Shown: one piece after another, positions 17,320 to 27,668 of the stretch
Numbering within the stretch: position 1 is the stretch's first letter
Layout of the letters: every line of letters begins with the position of its first letter
Position numbers and translations under genes: made by a program
The notes under the pieces: generated by a model
What the model saw: only the letters and a program-made list of their open reading frames with translations
The model's database searches: none
Told to the model about the DNA's origin: nothing
Assembly (NCBI GenBank): GCA_015657635.1
Contig: JACDQM010000138.1
Span: 1 to 33,639 of the forward strand
Direction of reading: 5' to 3'
Length of the DNA stretch: 33,639 nucleotides
DNA from: Roseateles sp.
GTDB lineage: Bacteria; Pseudomonadota; Gammaproteobacteria; Burkholderiales; Burkholderiaceae_C

Positions 17320-17336
17320 TAGAATAGCCCCCCATC
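17320..17336 (+). promoter_or_regulatory. -10 element of the TetR gene, very short leader
   Basis: TAGAAT at 17320-17325 lies 11 bases before the ATG at 17337, which would put the transcription start within about five bases of the start codon. No Shine-Dalgarno is present (the run CCCCCC precedes ATC-ATG). The repressor may be translated from a leaderless or near-leaderless mRNA. No good -35 is visible. Confidence 0.4.
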
Positions 17337-18059
17337 ATGGCCAGGAAAACCAAACAGGAAGCCCAGGAGACCCGCGAGCGCATCCTCGATGCCGCGGAGC
17401 GACTGTTCCACAGTCAAGGCGTGTCGCAAACCTCGCTGCAGGACATTGCGGCTGCGGCCGAGGTGACGCGCGGCGCGATCTACTGGCACTTCAAGGACAA
17501 GGTCGAGGTCTTCAACGCCATGATGGATCGCGCCACCATGCCGCTTGAAGAGGGCATGAGCCCCCCCGCAGCGGACGGCCAAGCCCCTGCCCAGGCCTTG
17601 TCCCTGGTGGATTTGCGCTGGGGGCTGGTCAATGTCTTCCACTCGACGATGCACAACGCCCGCACCCGCCGTGCCTTCGAGATCGTCAGTCAGAAGGTGG
17701 AGTTCGCCGGCGAGTTGATCAGCCTGCAGCAACGCCAGCTGGATGCGCATCTGCGCTGGCGCGGCGAGAACCGGGCCTGCTTCGAGCAGGCGGTCAAGCT
17801 GGGACAGCTGCCGCCAGACCTGGACACCGAACGCGCGGCCATCACCCTGGTCGCGCTGGTCGGTGGCCTGATCGACGAATGGATCATGGCGCCTGAGAGT
17901 TTCAACCTGCTGGAGGTGGGCCAGACAGCCGTCGAGGCCTACCTGGCATGTCTGGCCGGCAAGCAGCCAGCGGCATTGCCCCCGCTCAGCGACGACGAAC
18001 GGGCCCGACTGGGACAGGTGCCGGTCTGCCCGATCCGCCCCAGAACGACGCAGGACTGA
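17337..18059 (+). CDS. acrR: TetR/AcrR-family transcriptional repressor of the RND efflux operon
   Basis: A 240-residue regulator. It opens [20 protein letters not shown], with the helix-turn-helix [20 protein letters not shown] at residues 33-52; both are nearly diagnostic of the AcrR/TtgR/SmeT subgroup. The C-terminal ligand-binding domain (residues about 85-215, e.g. [20 protein letters not shown] and [20 protein letters not shown]) matches TetR_C_2. It would bind the operator at 17288-17311, repress the divergent efflux genes and itself, and be released by drugs or other hydrophobic ligands. The symbol follows the closest functional analogue; ttgR would be equally fair. Confidence 0.92.
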   Translation: MARKTKQEAQETRERILDAAERLFHSQGVSQTSLQDIAAAAEVTRGAIYWHFKDKVEVFNAMMDRATMPLEEGMSPPAADGQAPAQALSLVDLRWGLVNVFHSTMHNARTRRAFEIVSQKVEFAGELISLQQRQLDAHLRWRGENRACFEQAVKLGQLPPDLDTERAAITLVALVGGLIDEWIMAPESFNLLEVGQTAVEAYLACLAGKQPAALPPLSDDERARLGQVPVCPIRPRTTQD

Positions 18060-18133
18060 GCGCAGCCGGCGCCAACTCAGCCACACGGAAGGCCCTGCGA
18101 TTCGCCGGGCGATGAGCAGGATCGATGAAGGCC

Positions 18134-18156
18134 GCGGACAATACGCGATTGTCCGC
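18134..18156 (+). promoter_or_regulatory. Hairpin in the ygiQ leader
   Basis: GCGGACAA (18134-18141) and TTGTCCGC (18149-18156) form a perfect 8-bp stem with loop TACGCGA. It lies where the frame open from ATG 18112 would be coding, but that stretch has no resemblance to YgiQ N-termini. The dyad supports a start downstream at GTG 18184 and could be an operator or a leader structure. Confidence 0.5.
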
Positions 18157-18183
18157 AGCGCGGGCCCATCGAAAAGCATTGCC

Positions 18184-20554
<2,371 letters not shown>

Positions 20555-20569
20555 TCCTCGGCCGCGCGC

Positions 20570-20866
20570 TCAGCGCAGCGCTTGCCGGATCAAGCGGGCC
20601 CAGCGCAGCGCGCTGAGCGCCAGGCCGGTCCAGCGCAAGGCACGCGCCGGGCGGCGCAGCAGCAATGCCAGCGCCACGGCCGGCAGCAGCCGCAGCGGCA
20701 CCGGCATGGCCTGCATCCAGGCCCAGGCGCTCAGGCCGCGCTCGCCCCAGCGCAGCACCGGGCGGAAGGCCTGCACATCGTCGACGATGGCGGCGCGCAA
20801 CTCTGCGCTGCGCAAACGCAGCGCCAGCTGGCGCTCCCGCACACGGGCTTGCTGGGCACTGAACAT
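20570..20866 (-). CDS. yqjK: YqjK-like protein
   Basis: A 98-residue basic protein. The N-terminus MFSAQQARVRERQLALRLRS followed by AELRAAIVDDVQAFRPVL is the usual helical YqjK-like head, and a hydrophobic segment (PVPLRLLPAVALALLL) forms one likely membrane helix. Its ATG overlaps the stop of the yqjE-like gene (TGATG at 20866), so translation is coupled. In E. coli the yqjD-yqjE-yqjK genes are adjacent and respond to stationary phase; the function of YqjK is unknown. Confidence 0.75.
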   Translation of the reverse strand: MFSAQQARVRERQLALRLRSAELRAAIVDDVQAFRPVLRWGERGLSAWAWMQAMPVPLRLLPAVALALLLRRPARALRWTGLALSALRWARLIRQALR

Positions 20867-21252
20867 CAGCGCTGCTCCATCGCGTCGCGATCCCGCTGCA
20901 ACTCAGCCAGGCTGGTTGCGAACAAGCCACCCGGCGCGCTCAGCTCTGCCTGCACCTGACGCCACAGCAGCCAGGCACCCAGGCCGAAGCCAGCGGCCAG
21001 CAGCAAGGCGGCCAACCATCGCCAGGCTTCCGGGCAGAGCAGCAGCACGGTGACGCTGATCATCACCAAGCAGACGCCCAGCATCAGCACCACCACCAGC
21101 ATGCGCAACAGCGCCTGCGTGAGTCGCAGCTTCTCGGCCTCCAGCTCGGTGCCCAGCAGACTCAGCCGCAGCTGCAGCAACTCAAGCCCGTGCGTCCCCA
21201 GCCGCTGCAACGCGGCCAGCAGACCGGCAGGCGCCGCCTCTTGATCACTCAT
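20866..21252 (-). CDS. yqjE: YqjE/phage-holin-family inner-membrane protein
   Basis: 128 residues from ATG 21252 (MSDQEAAPAGLLAALQRLG), with GAGAAGGG upstream; the frame to 21318 is too long. An amphipathic N-terminal helix (LLQLRLSLLGTELEAEKLR) precedes two adjacent transmembrane helices (LLRMLVVVLMLGVCLVMISV and WRWLAALLLAAGFGLGAWLL), the pattern of the Holin_III/YqjE family. Despite the family name there is no phage context; it is a membrane protein of the YqjDEK set. Overlaps yqjK by the TGATG junction. Confidence 0.85.
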   Translation of the reverse strand: MSDQEAAPAGLLAALQRLGTHGLELLQLRLSLLGTELEAEKLRLTQALLRMLVVVLMLGVCLVMISVTVLLLCPEAWRWLAALLLAAGFGLGAWLLWRQVQAELSAPGGLFATSLAELQRDRDAMEQR

Positions 21253-21307
21253 AGTGCCCTTCTCCATGGCTTGCAGCTTACTCCCGGCAACGCCCCGGCG
21301 TGAACAC

Positions 21308-21329
21308 GACACGGTCAAGCCACCGTGTC
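21308..21329. promoter_or_regulatory. 22-bp palindrome between yqjE and the REC-GGDEF-EAL gene
   Basis: GACACGGT (21308-21315) and ACCGTGTC (21322-21329) are perfect inverted repeats separated by CAAGCC. It lies 56 bases upstream of the yqjE start and about 100 bases upstream of the divergent regulator. It could be an operator for either gene, or an RNA hairpin; no protein can be assigned. Confidence 0.5.
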
Positions 21330-21425
21330 AATGCTTGCATGTCAGGGTTTTCTGTCGCTTTTTTATAGCGAGTGCTGGGGCAAACTTGATGCATATTGCG
21401 CAAGATGCAGGCTCCCCATCCCGGA

Positions 21426-23762
21426 ATGTCCGCCAAGACGCCCACACAACCATCCAAAGTCGCCGCGGCAAGCATGTCTTCACGCGCGTCATCGGCAGGA
21501 CTGGATCGATTCATGCAAAAGATCAGCGAACAAGCTGCCGGGCAGGACCATGACGCCGACTTGATCGAGTTCCTGGAAGGCTCGGACGAGGTCGAGACCG
21601 ATGCCCTGAGCACCGAGCCGCCCTGGCGCATCCTGATCGTCGATGACGACGCCGATGTGCACAAGGCCACCGAGCTGGCCATGCAGGGGCTGCGCGTCGA
21701 AGGCCGGCCGCTGGCCTTCCTGCACGCCAGCTCCGCCGCCGAGGCCCGCGTCCTGCTGCGCACCGAGCCCGATCTGGCCGTGGCGCTGCTGGATGTAGTG
21801 ATGGAATCGGAAGACGCCGGCCTGCGCCTGGTGCGCTACATCCGCGAGAACCTGCAGCAGCACGCGATACGCATCGTGCTGCGCACCGGCCAACCCGGCT
21901 ATGCCCCCGAGATCGAGACGGTGCAGGCCTATGACATCAACGACTACAAGACCAAGTCCGAGCTGACCCGCACCCGGCTCTACACGGTGCTCACTGCCGC
22001 CATCCGCTCCTACAAGCAGATCTGTGCGCTGGAGTCCAACCGCCAGGGCCTGGAACTGATCGTCGAGGGCAGCGCCGAGCTGAGCCAGCTGCGCGGCCTG
22101 CAACGCTTCGCCGAGGGCGTGGTGACCCAGCTCTGCGCACTGCTGGGCATGCTGCCGGAAGGCCTGGTCTGCGCTCAAGGTGCGCATGGCGACGGCACCG
22201 GCACGGCGGACGCACGCATCGTGGCGGCCGCCGGCCAGTTCAGCAGCCTGATCGACACGCCGCTGTCCGCCGTACAACTGCCGCATGTGCGCGAGCGCCT
22301 GCAACGCTGCCTCGAACTCAAGCAGCATGTGCTGGATGATGGCAACTGCCTGTACTTCGGCCTGTCCAACGGCCGCGCGATCGCCGCGCTGGTCGATGCC
22401 GGGCGTCCGCTGAGCCCCGTCGACCTGCAGCTCTTGCGCGCCTTCTGCTCCAACATCGCCGTCGGTTTCGAGAACGTGCTGCTCTACAGCCAGCTGCTCG
22501 ACCAGGCCTACAACGACCAGCTGCTGCGCCTGCCCAACCGGCTGCGCTTCATCGAGCTGCTGGATCAGAACCTGCAGGATCCGGAAGGGGTCACGCTGGC
22601 GCTGATCGATCTGGACGACTTCTCCGACATCAACGACGCCTTCGGTCATAGCTTCGGTGACCAGGTGCTGCAAGCGGTCGTGCAGCGCCTGGGCAGCGAG
22701 CTGGGTTTCCACACCTCGATGGCCCGCGTGGCGGCCGATGTGTTCGGCCTCATCGGACCTGATGCGCTGGTCAATGCCAGCACCATTCCCGCCGTGTTCG
22801 TCGAGCCCTTCGACGTGGCGGGCGAGCGGCTGCAGCTCTCGGCCACCACCGGGCTGGTGCGCTTGGCCGACTCCTCATCGATCGGCTCCGAGCTGCTGCT
22901 GGATGCACAGATCGCGCTGAAGCGCGCCAAGCAAAAGCATCGCGGCGCGTCCGAGTACTTCTCGCCAGCGATGGGAACGGACGCGCGCGAGCGTTTCAAG
23001 CTGCTCAAGGGCCTGCGCGCCGGCTTCGAGGAACAGCGGCTGTTCGTCGTCTATCAGCCGCAGGTGGATCTGGCCAGCGGACAGGCCATCGGCGCAGAAG
23101 CCCTGCTGCGCTGGCGCCGCGAAGATGGCAGCTTCGTGCCGCCCGACCAGTTCATTCCCTTGGCCGAGCAGTCGGGTCTGATCATCAGCATCGGCGAATT
23201 CGTGCTGCGCACCGCCTGCCATCAGCTCAAGCGCATGGAGCAGTCGGGCCTGCATGACTTCCGCATGTGCGTGAACATCTCGCTGGCCCAGTTCCGCCAT
23301 ATCGGCTTCATCGACAGCCTGAACGCCGCCCTGCGCGACACCGAGGTGAACCCGGCCAATCTGGAGCTGGAGATCACCGAATCGATGGCGATGGACGACA
23401 CCGAGCTGGTGCTGCACCTGCTGGCAGATATCAAGCGCACCGGCGCGACCGTTGCCATCGACGATTTCGGCACCGGCTTCTCAAGCCTGAGCCATCTGCG
23501 CCAACTCGAAGTGGAACGCCTCAAGATCGACCGCGCCTTCGTGCATGAGGCGCAGACCTCCAGCGCCGGCCTGACCATCGCGCAGATGGTCATCAACCTG
23601 GGCCGAGGCCTCGGCTTGCGCGTGATCGCCGAAGGCGTGGAGACCGAAGAACAACGCCAGCAACTGCTGGCGCTGGGCTGCCACGAGGGCCAGGGCTGGC
23701 TGTTCGCCAAGCCCATGCAGGCCGAGCAGCTGGAGCGCTGGATGGAAGAGAAGCGCGGCTGA
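21426..23762 (+). CDS. Response regulator with DUF3369, degenerate GGDEF and intact EAL domain (c-di-GMP phosphodiesterase)
   Basis: About 778 residues from ATG 21426 (MSAKTPTQPSK); ATG 21405 is an alternative. Domain order: disordered head (1-65), REC (about 66-190) with RILIVDDDADVH, phospho-acceptor D123 in ALLDVVME and the YKTKSEL lysine; DUF3369 (about 195-350, SYKQICALESNRQGLELIVE); GGDEF-like (365-525) and EAL (about 530-775). The GGDEF loop reads RVAADVFGLIG, so cyclase activity should be lost. The EAL domain keeps the catalytic set: EALLRW, VNIS, ELEITES, IDDFGTGFSS, LKIDRAF, IAEGVET and EGQGWLFAKP. It should hydrolyse c-di-GMP under control of an unknown histidine kinase. It stands between yqjE and yqjD on the opposite strand. 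Confidence 0.92.
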   Translation: MSAKTPTQPSKVAAASMSSRASSAGLDRFMQKISEQAAGQDHDADLIEFLEGSDEVETDALSTEPPWRILIVDDDADVHKATELAMQGLRVEGRPLAFLHASSAAEARVLLRTEPDLAVALLDVVMESEDAGLRLVRYIRENLQQHAIRIVLRTGQPGYAPEIETVQAYDINDYKTKSELTRTRLYTVLTAAIRSYKQICALESNRQGLELIVEGSAELSQLRGLQRFAEGVVTQLCALLGMLPEGLVCAQGAHGDGTGTADARIVAAAGQFSSLIDTPLSAVQLPHVRERLQRCLELKQHVLDDGNCLYFGLSNGRAIAALVDAGRPLSPVDLQLLRAFCSNIAVGFENVLLYSQLLDQAYNDQLLRLPNRLRFIELLDQNLQDPEGVTLALIDLDDFSDINDAFGHSFGDQVLQAVVQRLGSELGFHTSMARVAADVFGLIGPDALVNASTIPAVFVEPFDVAGERLQLSATTGLVRLADSSSIGSELLLDAQIALKRAKQKHRGASEYFSPAMGTDARERFKLLKGLRAGFEEQRLFVVYQPQVDLASGQAIGAEALLRWRREDGSFVPPDQFIPLAEQSGLIISIGEFVLRTACHQLKRMEQSGLHDFRMCVNISLAQFRHIGFIDSLNAALRDTEVNPANLELEITESMAMDDTELVLHLLADIKRTGATVAIDDFGTGFSSLSHLRQLEVERLKIDRAFVHEAQTSSAGLTIAQMVINLGRGLGLRVIAEGVETEEQRQQLLALGCHEGQGWLFAKPMQAEQLERWMEEKRG

Positions 23763-23770
23763 GCGCGGGC

Positions 23771-23790
23771 GGGGCGCTTGCGCCCCCCTG
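23771..23790. terminator. Probable bidirectional terminator hairpin
   Basis: GGGGCG (23771-23776) and CGCCCC (23781-23786) form a GC-only stem around CTTG between the convergent regulator gene (stop 23762) and yqjD (end 23801). The T-tract behind it is weak, so termination efficiency is uncertain. Confidence 0.5.
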
Positions 23791-23800
23791 CCCTATTTCT

Positions 23801-24109
23801 TCAGCGCCGCCCGATCAGCAGACCCAGCAGCAGGCCGACGCCAGCGGCCACACCGATCGACTGCCAGGGGTTCTCATGCACATAGGCATCGGTGGCGCGA
23901 CCGGCGGCCTTGGCCTTCTCCAGCGCTGCCTCCTCGATGTCGACCAGATTGCGCCGGGCCCGCTCCAGGCTGGCCTTGATGCGATGGCGCACCTCGTCAG
24001 CCCCTTCGCCGGCCTGGCCTGCCGTGGCCTTCAACAAAGCCTCAGCCTCGGCTACCACCGCCTGCAAATCACTGACCAGGCGCTGCTTGTGAACTTCCGG
24101 ATTGGACAT
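23801..24109 (-). CDS. yqjD: YqjD/ElaB family (DUF883) protein
   Basis: 102 residues from ATG 24109 (MSNPEVHKQRLVSDLQ) with a strong AAGGAGG site. A long amphipathic helical region (VVAEAEALLKATAGQAGEGA, then IKASLERARRNLVDIEEAAL) is followed by the conserved YVHENPWQSIGVAAGVG motif and a C-terminal membrane helix ending GLLIGRR. In E. coli YqjD and ElaB are tail-anchored membrane proteins that bind ribosomes in stationary phase. Normally adjacent to yqjE, here separated from it by the c-di-GMP regulator. Confidence 0.92.
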   Translation of the reverse strand: MSNPEVHKQRLVSDLQAVVAEAEALLKATAGQAGEGADEVRHRIKASLERARRNLVDIEEAALEKAKAAGRATDAYVHENPWQSIGVAAGVGLLLGLLIGRR

Positions 24110-24186
24110 GGCAAACCTCCTTGTTGTTCCAGTCTTCACCATACTGCGTTTTCCAGCCGATTGCCTGCCTCAGGTCAATCGCAGCT

Positions 24187-25299
24187 TCACAGCAGCTGCT
24201 CGGCGGGCACATAGGCATAGCCCAGCGACTGGGCCACCGCCTCGTAGCAGACCTTGCCCAGCGCCACATTGAGTCCGGCTCTCAGATGCGTGTTGTCCTT
24301 CAGCGCCTGCTGCCAGCCCTTGTCAGCCAGCGCCAGCGCGTGGCCGATGGTGGCGTTGTTGAGCGCAAAGGTCGAGGTGCGAGCCACAGCACCCGGCATA
24401 TTGGCCACGCAGTAATGCACCACGCCATCGACGACGAAGGTCGGATCGGCATGCGTGGTGGCGTGCGAGGTGTCGAAGCAGCCGCCCTGGTCGATGGCGA
24501 CGTCCACCACCACCGCGCCCTTGCGCATGCGTGACACCATCTGGCGCGTCACCAGCTTGGGCGCCGCGGCGCCGGGAATCAGCACCCCGCCAATCACCAG
24601 ATCGGCCGCCAACACTGCCTCCTCCAGCGCATGGGCGCTGGAATACAAGGTGCTGATGCGGTTGCCGTAGACCAGATCCAGCTGCCGCAGACGATCGACG
24701 TTCTTGTCCAGCACCGTCACCCGGGCGCCCATGCCCACCGCCATCTGCAAGGCATGCGTGCCGACCACGCCAGCGCCGATGACCACCACATGTGCCGGTG
24801 CCACGCCGGGCACACCCCCCAGCAGCACGCCCATGCCGCCCTTGCTCTTCTCCAGATGCGCCGCACCGGCCTGGATGGACATGCGGCCGGCCACCTCGCT
24901 CATCGGCGCCAGCAGCGGCAGACCACCACCGGGGCCGGTGATGGTTTCGTAGGCGATGCAGACCGCGCCGCTCTTGACCAGTGCAGCGGTCTGTTCCGGG
25001 TCCGGCGCCAGATGCAGATAGGTGTAGAGGATCTGGCCCTCGCGCAGCATCGCGCATTCCTGCGGCTGCGGTTCCTTGACCTTGACGATCATCTCGCTGC
25101 GGGCAAAGACCGAGGCCGCGTCCGGCGCGATCTCCGCGCCTGCCGCCACATACTGCTCATCGCTCAGGCCGATGGCAGCACCGGCACCGCTCTGCACCAG
25201 CAGTTGATGGCCGTGCTGCACCAGTTCGTGCACGCTGGCCGGCGTCAGGCCGACGCGGTACTCGTGGTTCTTGATCTCCTTGGGGCATCCGATGCGCAT
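24187..25299 (-). CDS. ald: Alanine dehydrogenase
   Basis: A 370-residue NAD-dependent enzyme interconverting L-alanine with pyruvate and ammonia. The start at 25299 ([20 protein letters not shown]) has GGAG upstream. Family motifs: catalytic Lys in VKVKEPQP, catalytic His in [10 protein letters not shown], the Rossmann fingerprint [39 protein letters not shown] and [15 protein letters not shown]. Full length with no interruption. Divergent from phosphofructokinase over about 156 bases, in which I see no strong regulatory signal. Confidence 0.97.
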   Translation of the reverse strand: MRIGCPKEIKNHEYRVGLTPASVHELVQHGHQLLVQSGAGAAIGLSDEQYVAAGAEIAPDAASVFARSEMIVKVKEPQPQECAMLREGQILYTYLHLAPDPEQTAALVKSGAVCIAYETITGPGGGLPLLAPMSEVAGRMSIQAGAAHLEKSKGGMGVLLGGVPGVAPAHVVVIGAGVVGTHALQMAVGMGARVTVLDKNVDRLRQLDLVYGNRISTLYSSAHALEEAVLAADLVIGGVLIPGAAAPKLVTRQMVSRMRKGAVVVDVAIDQGGCFDTSHATTHADPTFVVDGVVHYCVANMPGAVARTSTFALNNATIGHALALADKGWQQALKDNTHLRAGLNVALGKVCYEAVAQSLGYAYVPAEQLL

Positions 25300-25455
25300 G
25301 CTTGTCTCCAGCTGTTGTTGTGCGTGGCTGGGTTGTACTGCCGGCCCTGCCCGCTTGTGAAGCAAGATTCAAATCATTTCAGCCGCATAAGCCGCGCTAA
25401 TCGGATGGCGACCGGTCCACAATCCCAGGCAGGCCTTGCAACAGGAGCCCCGATC

Positions 25456-26673
25456 GTGAACCCAGCCAAAATCCTCATCGCCCAGGGCGGCGGCCCCACG
25501 GCGGTGATCAACCAGTCCCTGGTCGGCGTGGTGCTGGAAGCGCGCCGGCACCGCCAGGTGCACAGCGTCTACGGCGCGCGCCACGGCATGCGCGGCATCG
25601 TCGGCGAGGACTTCGTTGACCTGACGCAGGAAACCAGCCACAACCTGGAGCTGGTGGCACAGACGCCCTCCTCCGCGCTGGGTTCCACCCGCGACAAGCC
25701 CGACACCGCCTACTGCCATCAGATCTTCAGCGTGCTCAAGGCGCATGGCATCACGCACTTCTTCAATATCGGCGGCAACGACAGCTCAGATGCATTGCGC
25801 ATCGTGGCCGACGAGGCCCATGCAGCGGGCTATCCGCTGCGCTGCATCCACATCCCCAAGACCATTGACAACGACCTGGTCTGCAATGACCACACGCCCG
25901 GCTTCCCCTCGGCCGCACGTTTTGTGGCCCAGGCCTTTGCCGGCGCCAACCTCGACAACGCCGCGCTACCCGGCGTCTATCTGGGTGTGGTGATGGGCCG
26001 CCACGCCGGCTTCCTGACGGCCGCATCGGCACTGGGCAAGAAGTTCGCCGACGACGGCCCGCACCTGATCTACCTGCCCGAGCGCGTGTTCGAGCTTGAG
26101 CGCTTTCTGGCTGACGTGAAGACCATGTACGAGCGTTACGGCCGCTGCGTGATCGCGGTGTCCGAAGGCATCCACGATGCGTCAGGCCAGGCCATCGCGG
26201 CGCAGCTGGCCAAGGACCTGGAGCGTGATGCGCATGGCAATGTGCAGCTCTCCGGCAATGGTGCTCTGGCCGATCTGCTGTGCGAGGAGATCAAGACCCG
26301 GCTCAAGATCAAGCGCGTGCGCGGCGACACCTTCGGCTATCTGCAGCGCAGCTTCATCGGCTGCGTGTCCGATGTCGACCAGCGCGAAGCGCGCGAGGTC
26401 GGCGAGAAAGCCGTGCAGTTCGCCTTCCATGGTGACCGAGATGGCTCGGTGGCGATCAAGCGCACGGGCTTCTACTCGGTTGACTATGAGCTGATGCCGC
26501 TGGCAGCAGTGGCCGGCAAGACGCGGGTGATGGAAGACGAGTTCATCGCCGCCAGCGGCACCGATGTGACCGACGCCTTCCGCCTCTACCTGCGCCCGCT
26601 GCTCGGCTCGGGCATGCCGGACGCCTTCCGCCTGCGCCCCAACCCAGTGGCCAAGGTGCTGAACAACGCTTGA
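25456..26673 (+). CDS. pfp: 6-phosphofructokinase, pyrophosphate-dependent type
   Basis: 405 residues from GTG 25456, with GGAG nine bases upstream; the frame back to 24631 runs antisense through alanine dehydrogenase and is not real. Phosphoryl-donor loop QGGGPTAVINQS near residue 10; GGNDSSD near 107 carries Asp where ATP-dependent enzymes have Gly, and PKTIDND near 134 carries Lys where ATP enzymes have Gly. Both substitutions mark pyrophosphate use. Substrate-binding GVVMGRHAGFLTAAS and FGYLQRSF are also present. It phosphorylates fructose 6-phosphate reversibly, serving glycolysis and gluconeogenesis. Confidence 0.93.
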   Translation: MNPAKILIAQGGGPTAVINQSLVGVVLEARRHRQVHSVYGARHGMRGIVGEDFVDLTQETSHNLELVAQTPSSALGSTRDKPDTAYCHQIFSVLKAHGITHFFNIGGNDSSDALRIVADEAHAAGYPLRCIHIPKTIDNDLVCNDHTPGFPSAARFVAQAFAGANLDNAALPGVYLGVVMGRHAGFLTAASALGKKFADDGPHLIYLPERVFELERFLADVKTMYERYGRCVIAVSEGIHDASGQAIAAQLAKDLERDAHGNVQLSGNGALADLLCEEIKTRLKIKRVRGDTFGYLQRSFIGCVSDVDQREAREVGEKAVQFAFHGDRDGSVAIKRTGFYSVDYELMPLAAVAGKTRVMEDEFIAASGTDVTDAFRLYLRPLLGSGMPDAFRLRPNPVAKVLNNA

Positions 26674-26687
26674 TCAAGTGCCGCGCA

Positions 26688-27473
26688 TCAAAAGCTTCGG
26701 CTGGCTGCGAGGGCCAAGGTCGGCTGATGCTTCTTCTGCACCAGCGGACTGTCAGCCGCGTCACCGCGCAAGCTGCTGAGGCCCAACTTGCCGAACAGCT
26801 GCCATTCGGCCCCGAGCTGGTAGTTGACCTGGCCGAACAGGCCGAGGCTGTGCAAGCCGGCGCCGACCCGGTGCGGTCGCAGACCTGAGGCTGCGGCCTG
26901 CCTGCCGTCGACGCCGAGCAAGGCCTGGCCCAGCCGGGCATCCATCAGCGTGAGCGATCCGCCAAACGCCAGCATCACACCGGGTGCGGGCAGCAGGCCG
27001 TAGCCAGCCTCCAACTCCACACTGCTGCCGCGCCCACCGTATGTGCTGCGCTTGCCCAGGCGGGTACTGCTGATCGCATTGACGAACACCGGGCCGAGCG
27101 CCAGCTCCGCTCCCAGCCGCAAAGCCGGCGCCAGCTTGACCTCGTCCAGTGCCTGCACACGCGGCCCATCCTTGCAGCGCCGCTGATGCGTGTCCAGGGT
27201 CAGCGCTGCGCTGACGCCGACGCCCTCGATCAGCTCAGTCTCGTAGCCCACACCTCGAAGGCTGCTGAGAAAAGCATGCTTGCGCCAGCGCGCCTCGATC
27301 AATGGCGCCAGCAGCAGGCGCTGCTTGTCGGACCCCGGGTAGCGCGCTTGTGCAAGCAAGGCCAAACCGCCTCGCAAATCCAGCTCACCGCTGTCCGCAA
27401 CAGCCGGACCGCAGGCGGACAGCAGGAGCAGAAGAATGGCCGACAAAGAAGGAGCGACTCGCTTGGATTTCAT
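26688..27473 (-). CDS. MipA/OmpV-family outer-membrane protein
   Basis: 261 residues from ATG 27473 (MKSKRVAPS). A signal sequence (SAILLLLLSACGPAVA) could be cut after AVA or processed as a lipoprotein at LSAC. The mature part (GGLALLAQARYPGSDKQRLL, LIEARWRKHAFLSS, then alternating beta strands such as PALRLGAELALGPVFVNAI and VELEAGYGLLP) ends in the terminal phenylalanine (ALAASRSF) expected of an outer-membrane beta barrel. MipA in E. coli scaffolds murein enzymes, but many relatives are simply barrel proteins induced by two-component systems; its position divergent from such a system fits the latter. Confidence 0.85.
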   Translation of the reverse strand: MKSKRVAPSLSAILLLLLSACGPAVADSGELDLRGGLALLAQARYPGSDKQRLLLAPLIEARWRKHAFLSSLRGVGYETELIEGVGVSAALTLDTHQRRCKDGPRVQALDEVKLAPALRLGAELALGPVFVNAISSTRLGKRSTYGGRGSSVELEAGYGLLPAPGVMLAFGGSLTLMDARLGQALLGVDGRQAAASGLRPHRVGAGLHSLGLFGQVNYQLGAEWQLFGKLGLSSLRGDAADSPLVQKKHQPTLALAASRSF

Positions 27474-27522
27474 GGCAATCAGGCACGCTGTGGATGATGC
27501 CTGCCAGTGTGCGAAGTCGGCC

Positions 27523-27570
27523 ATGAAGCCCGGATGAAGCCGCGCCGCGCCGCATGAAGACTTGATGAAG
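27523..27570. promoter_or_regulatory. Four ATGAAG repeats, probable response-regulator binding sites
   Basis: ATGAAG occurs at 27523, 27534, 27554 and 27565: two pairs with 11-base spacing, the pairs 20 bases apart (phase of one and two helical turns). Tandem direct repeats at about 11 bp are the classic layout for OmpR-family dimers. They sit between mipA (start 27473, minus) and the response-regulator gene (27669, plus). Regulation by the neighbouring protein is inference. Confidence 0.7.
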
Positions 27571-27611
27571 ACCGCCCTCGCAGCGAGCCGCGTCGTGCCT
27601 TGCCGCGCTCC

Positions 27612-27617
27612 TAGAAT
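27612..27617 (+). promoter_or_regulatory. -10 element of the two-component operon
   Basis: TAGAAT at 27612-27617 is a good -10 but has no recognisable -35 at normal spacing. The ATGAAG repeats lie about 42 bases and more upstream, which would suit an activator-dependent, autoregulated promoter. Confidence 0.4.
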
Positions 27618-27668
27618 CCGCTGCCACCATTGCCGACGCCACCCGCAAAGAGGGGCAAGAGAGTCCTC

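Noticed and set aside
20866-21252. Phage holin suggesting a prophage remnant
   Set aside because: The holin-family protein is the YqjE member of the YqjDEK set; no other phage gene, integrase or att repeat is nearby.
24631-25455. 275-codon N-terminal extension of phosphofructokinase
   Set aside because: It is antisense to alanine dehydrogenase; the family sequence begins exactly at GTG 25456 behind GGAG.
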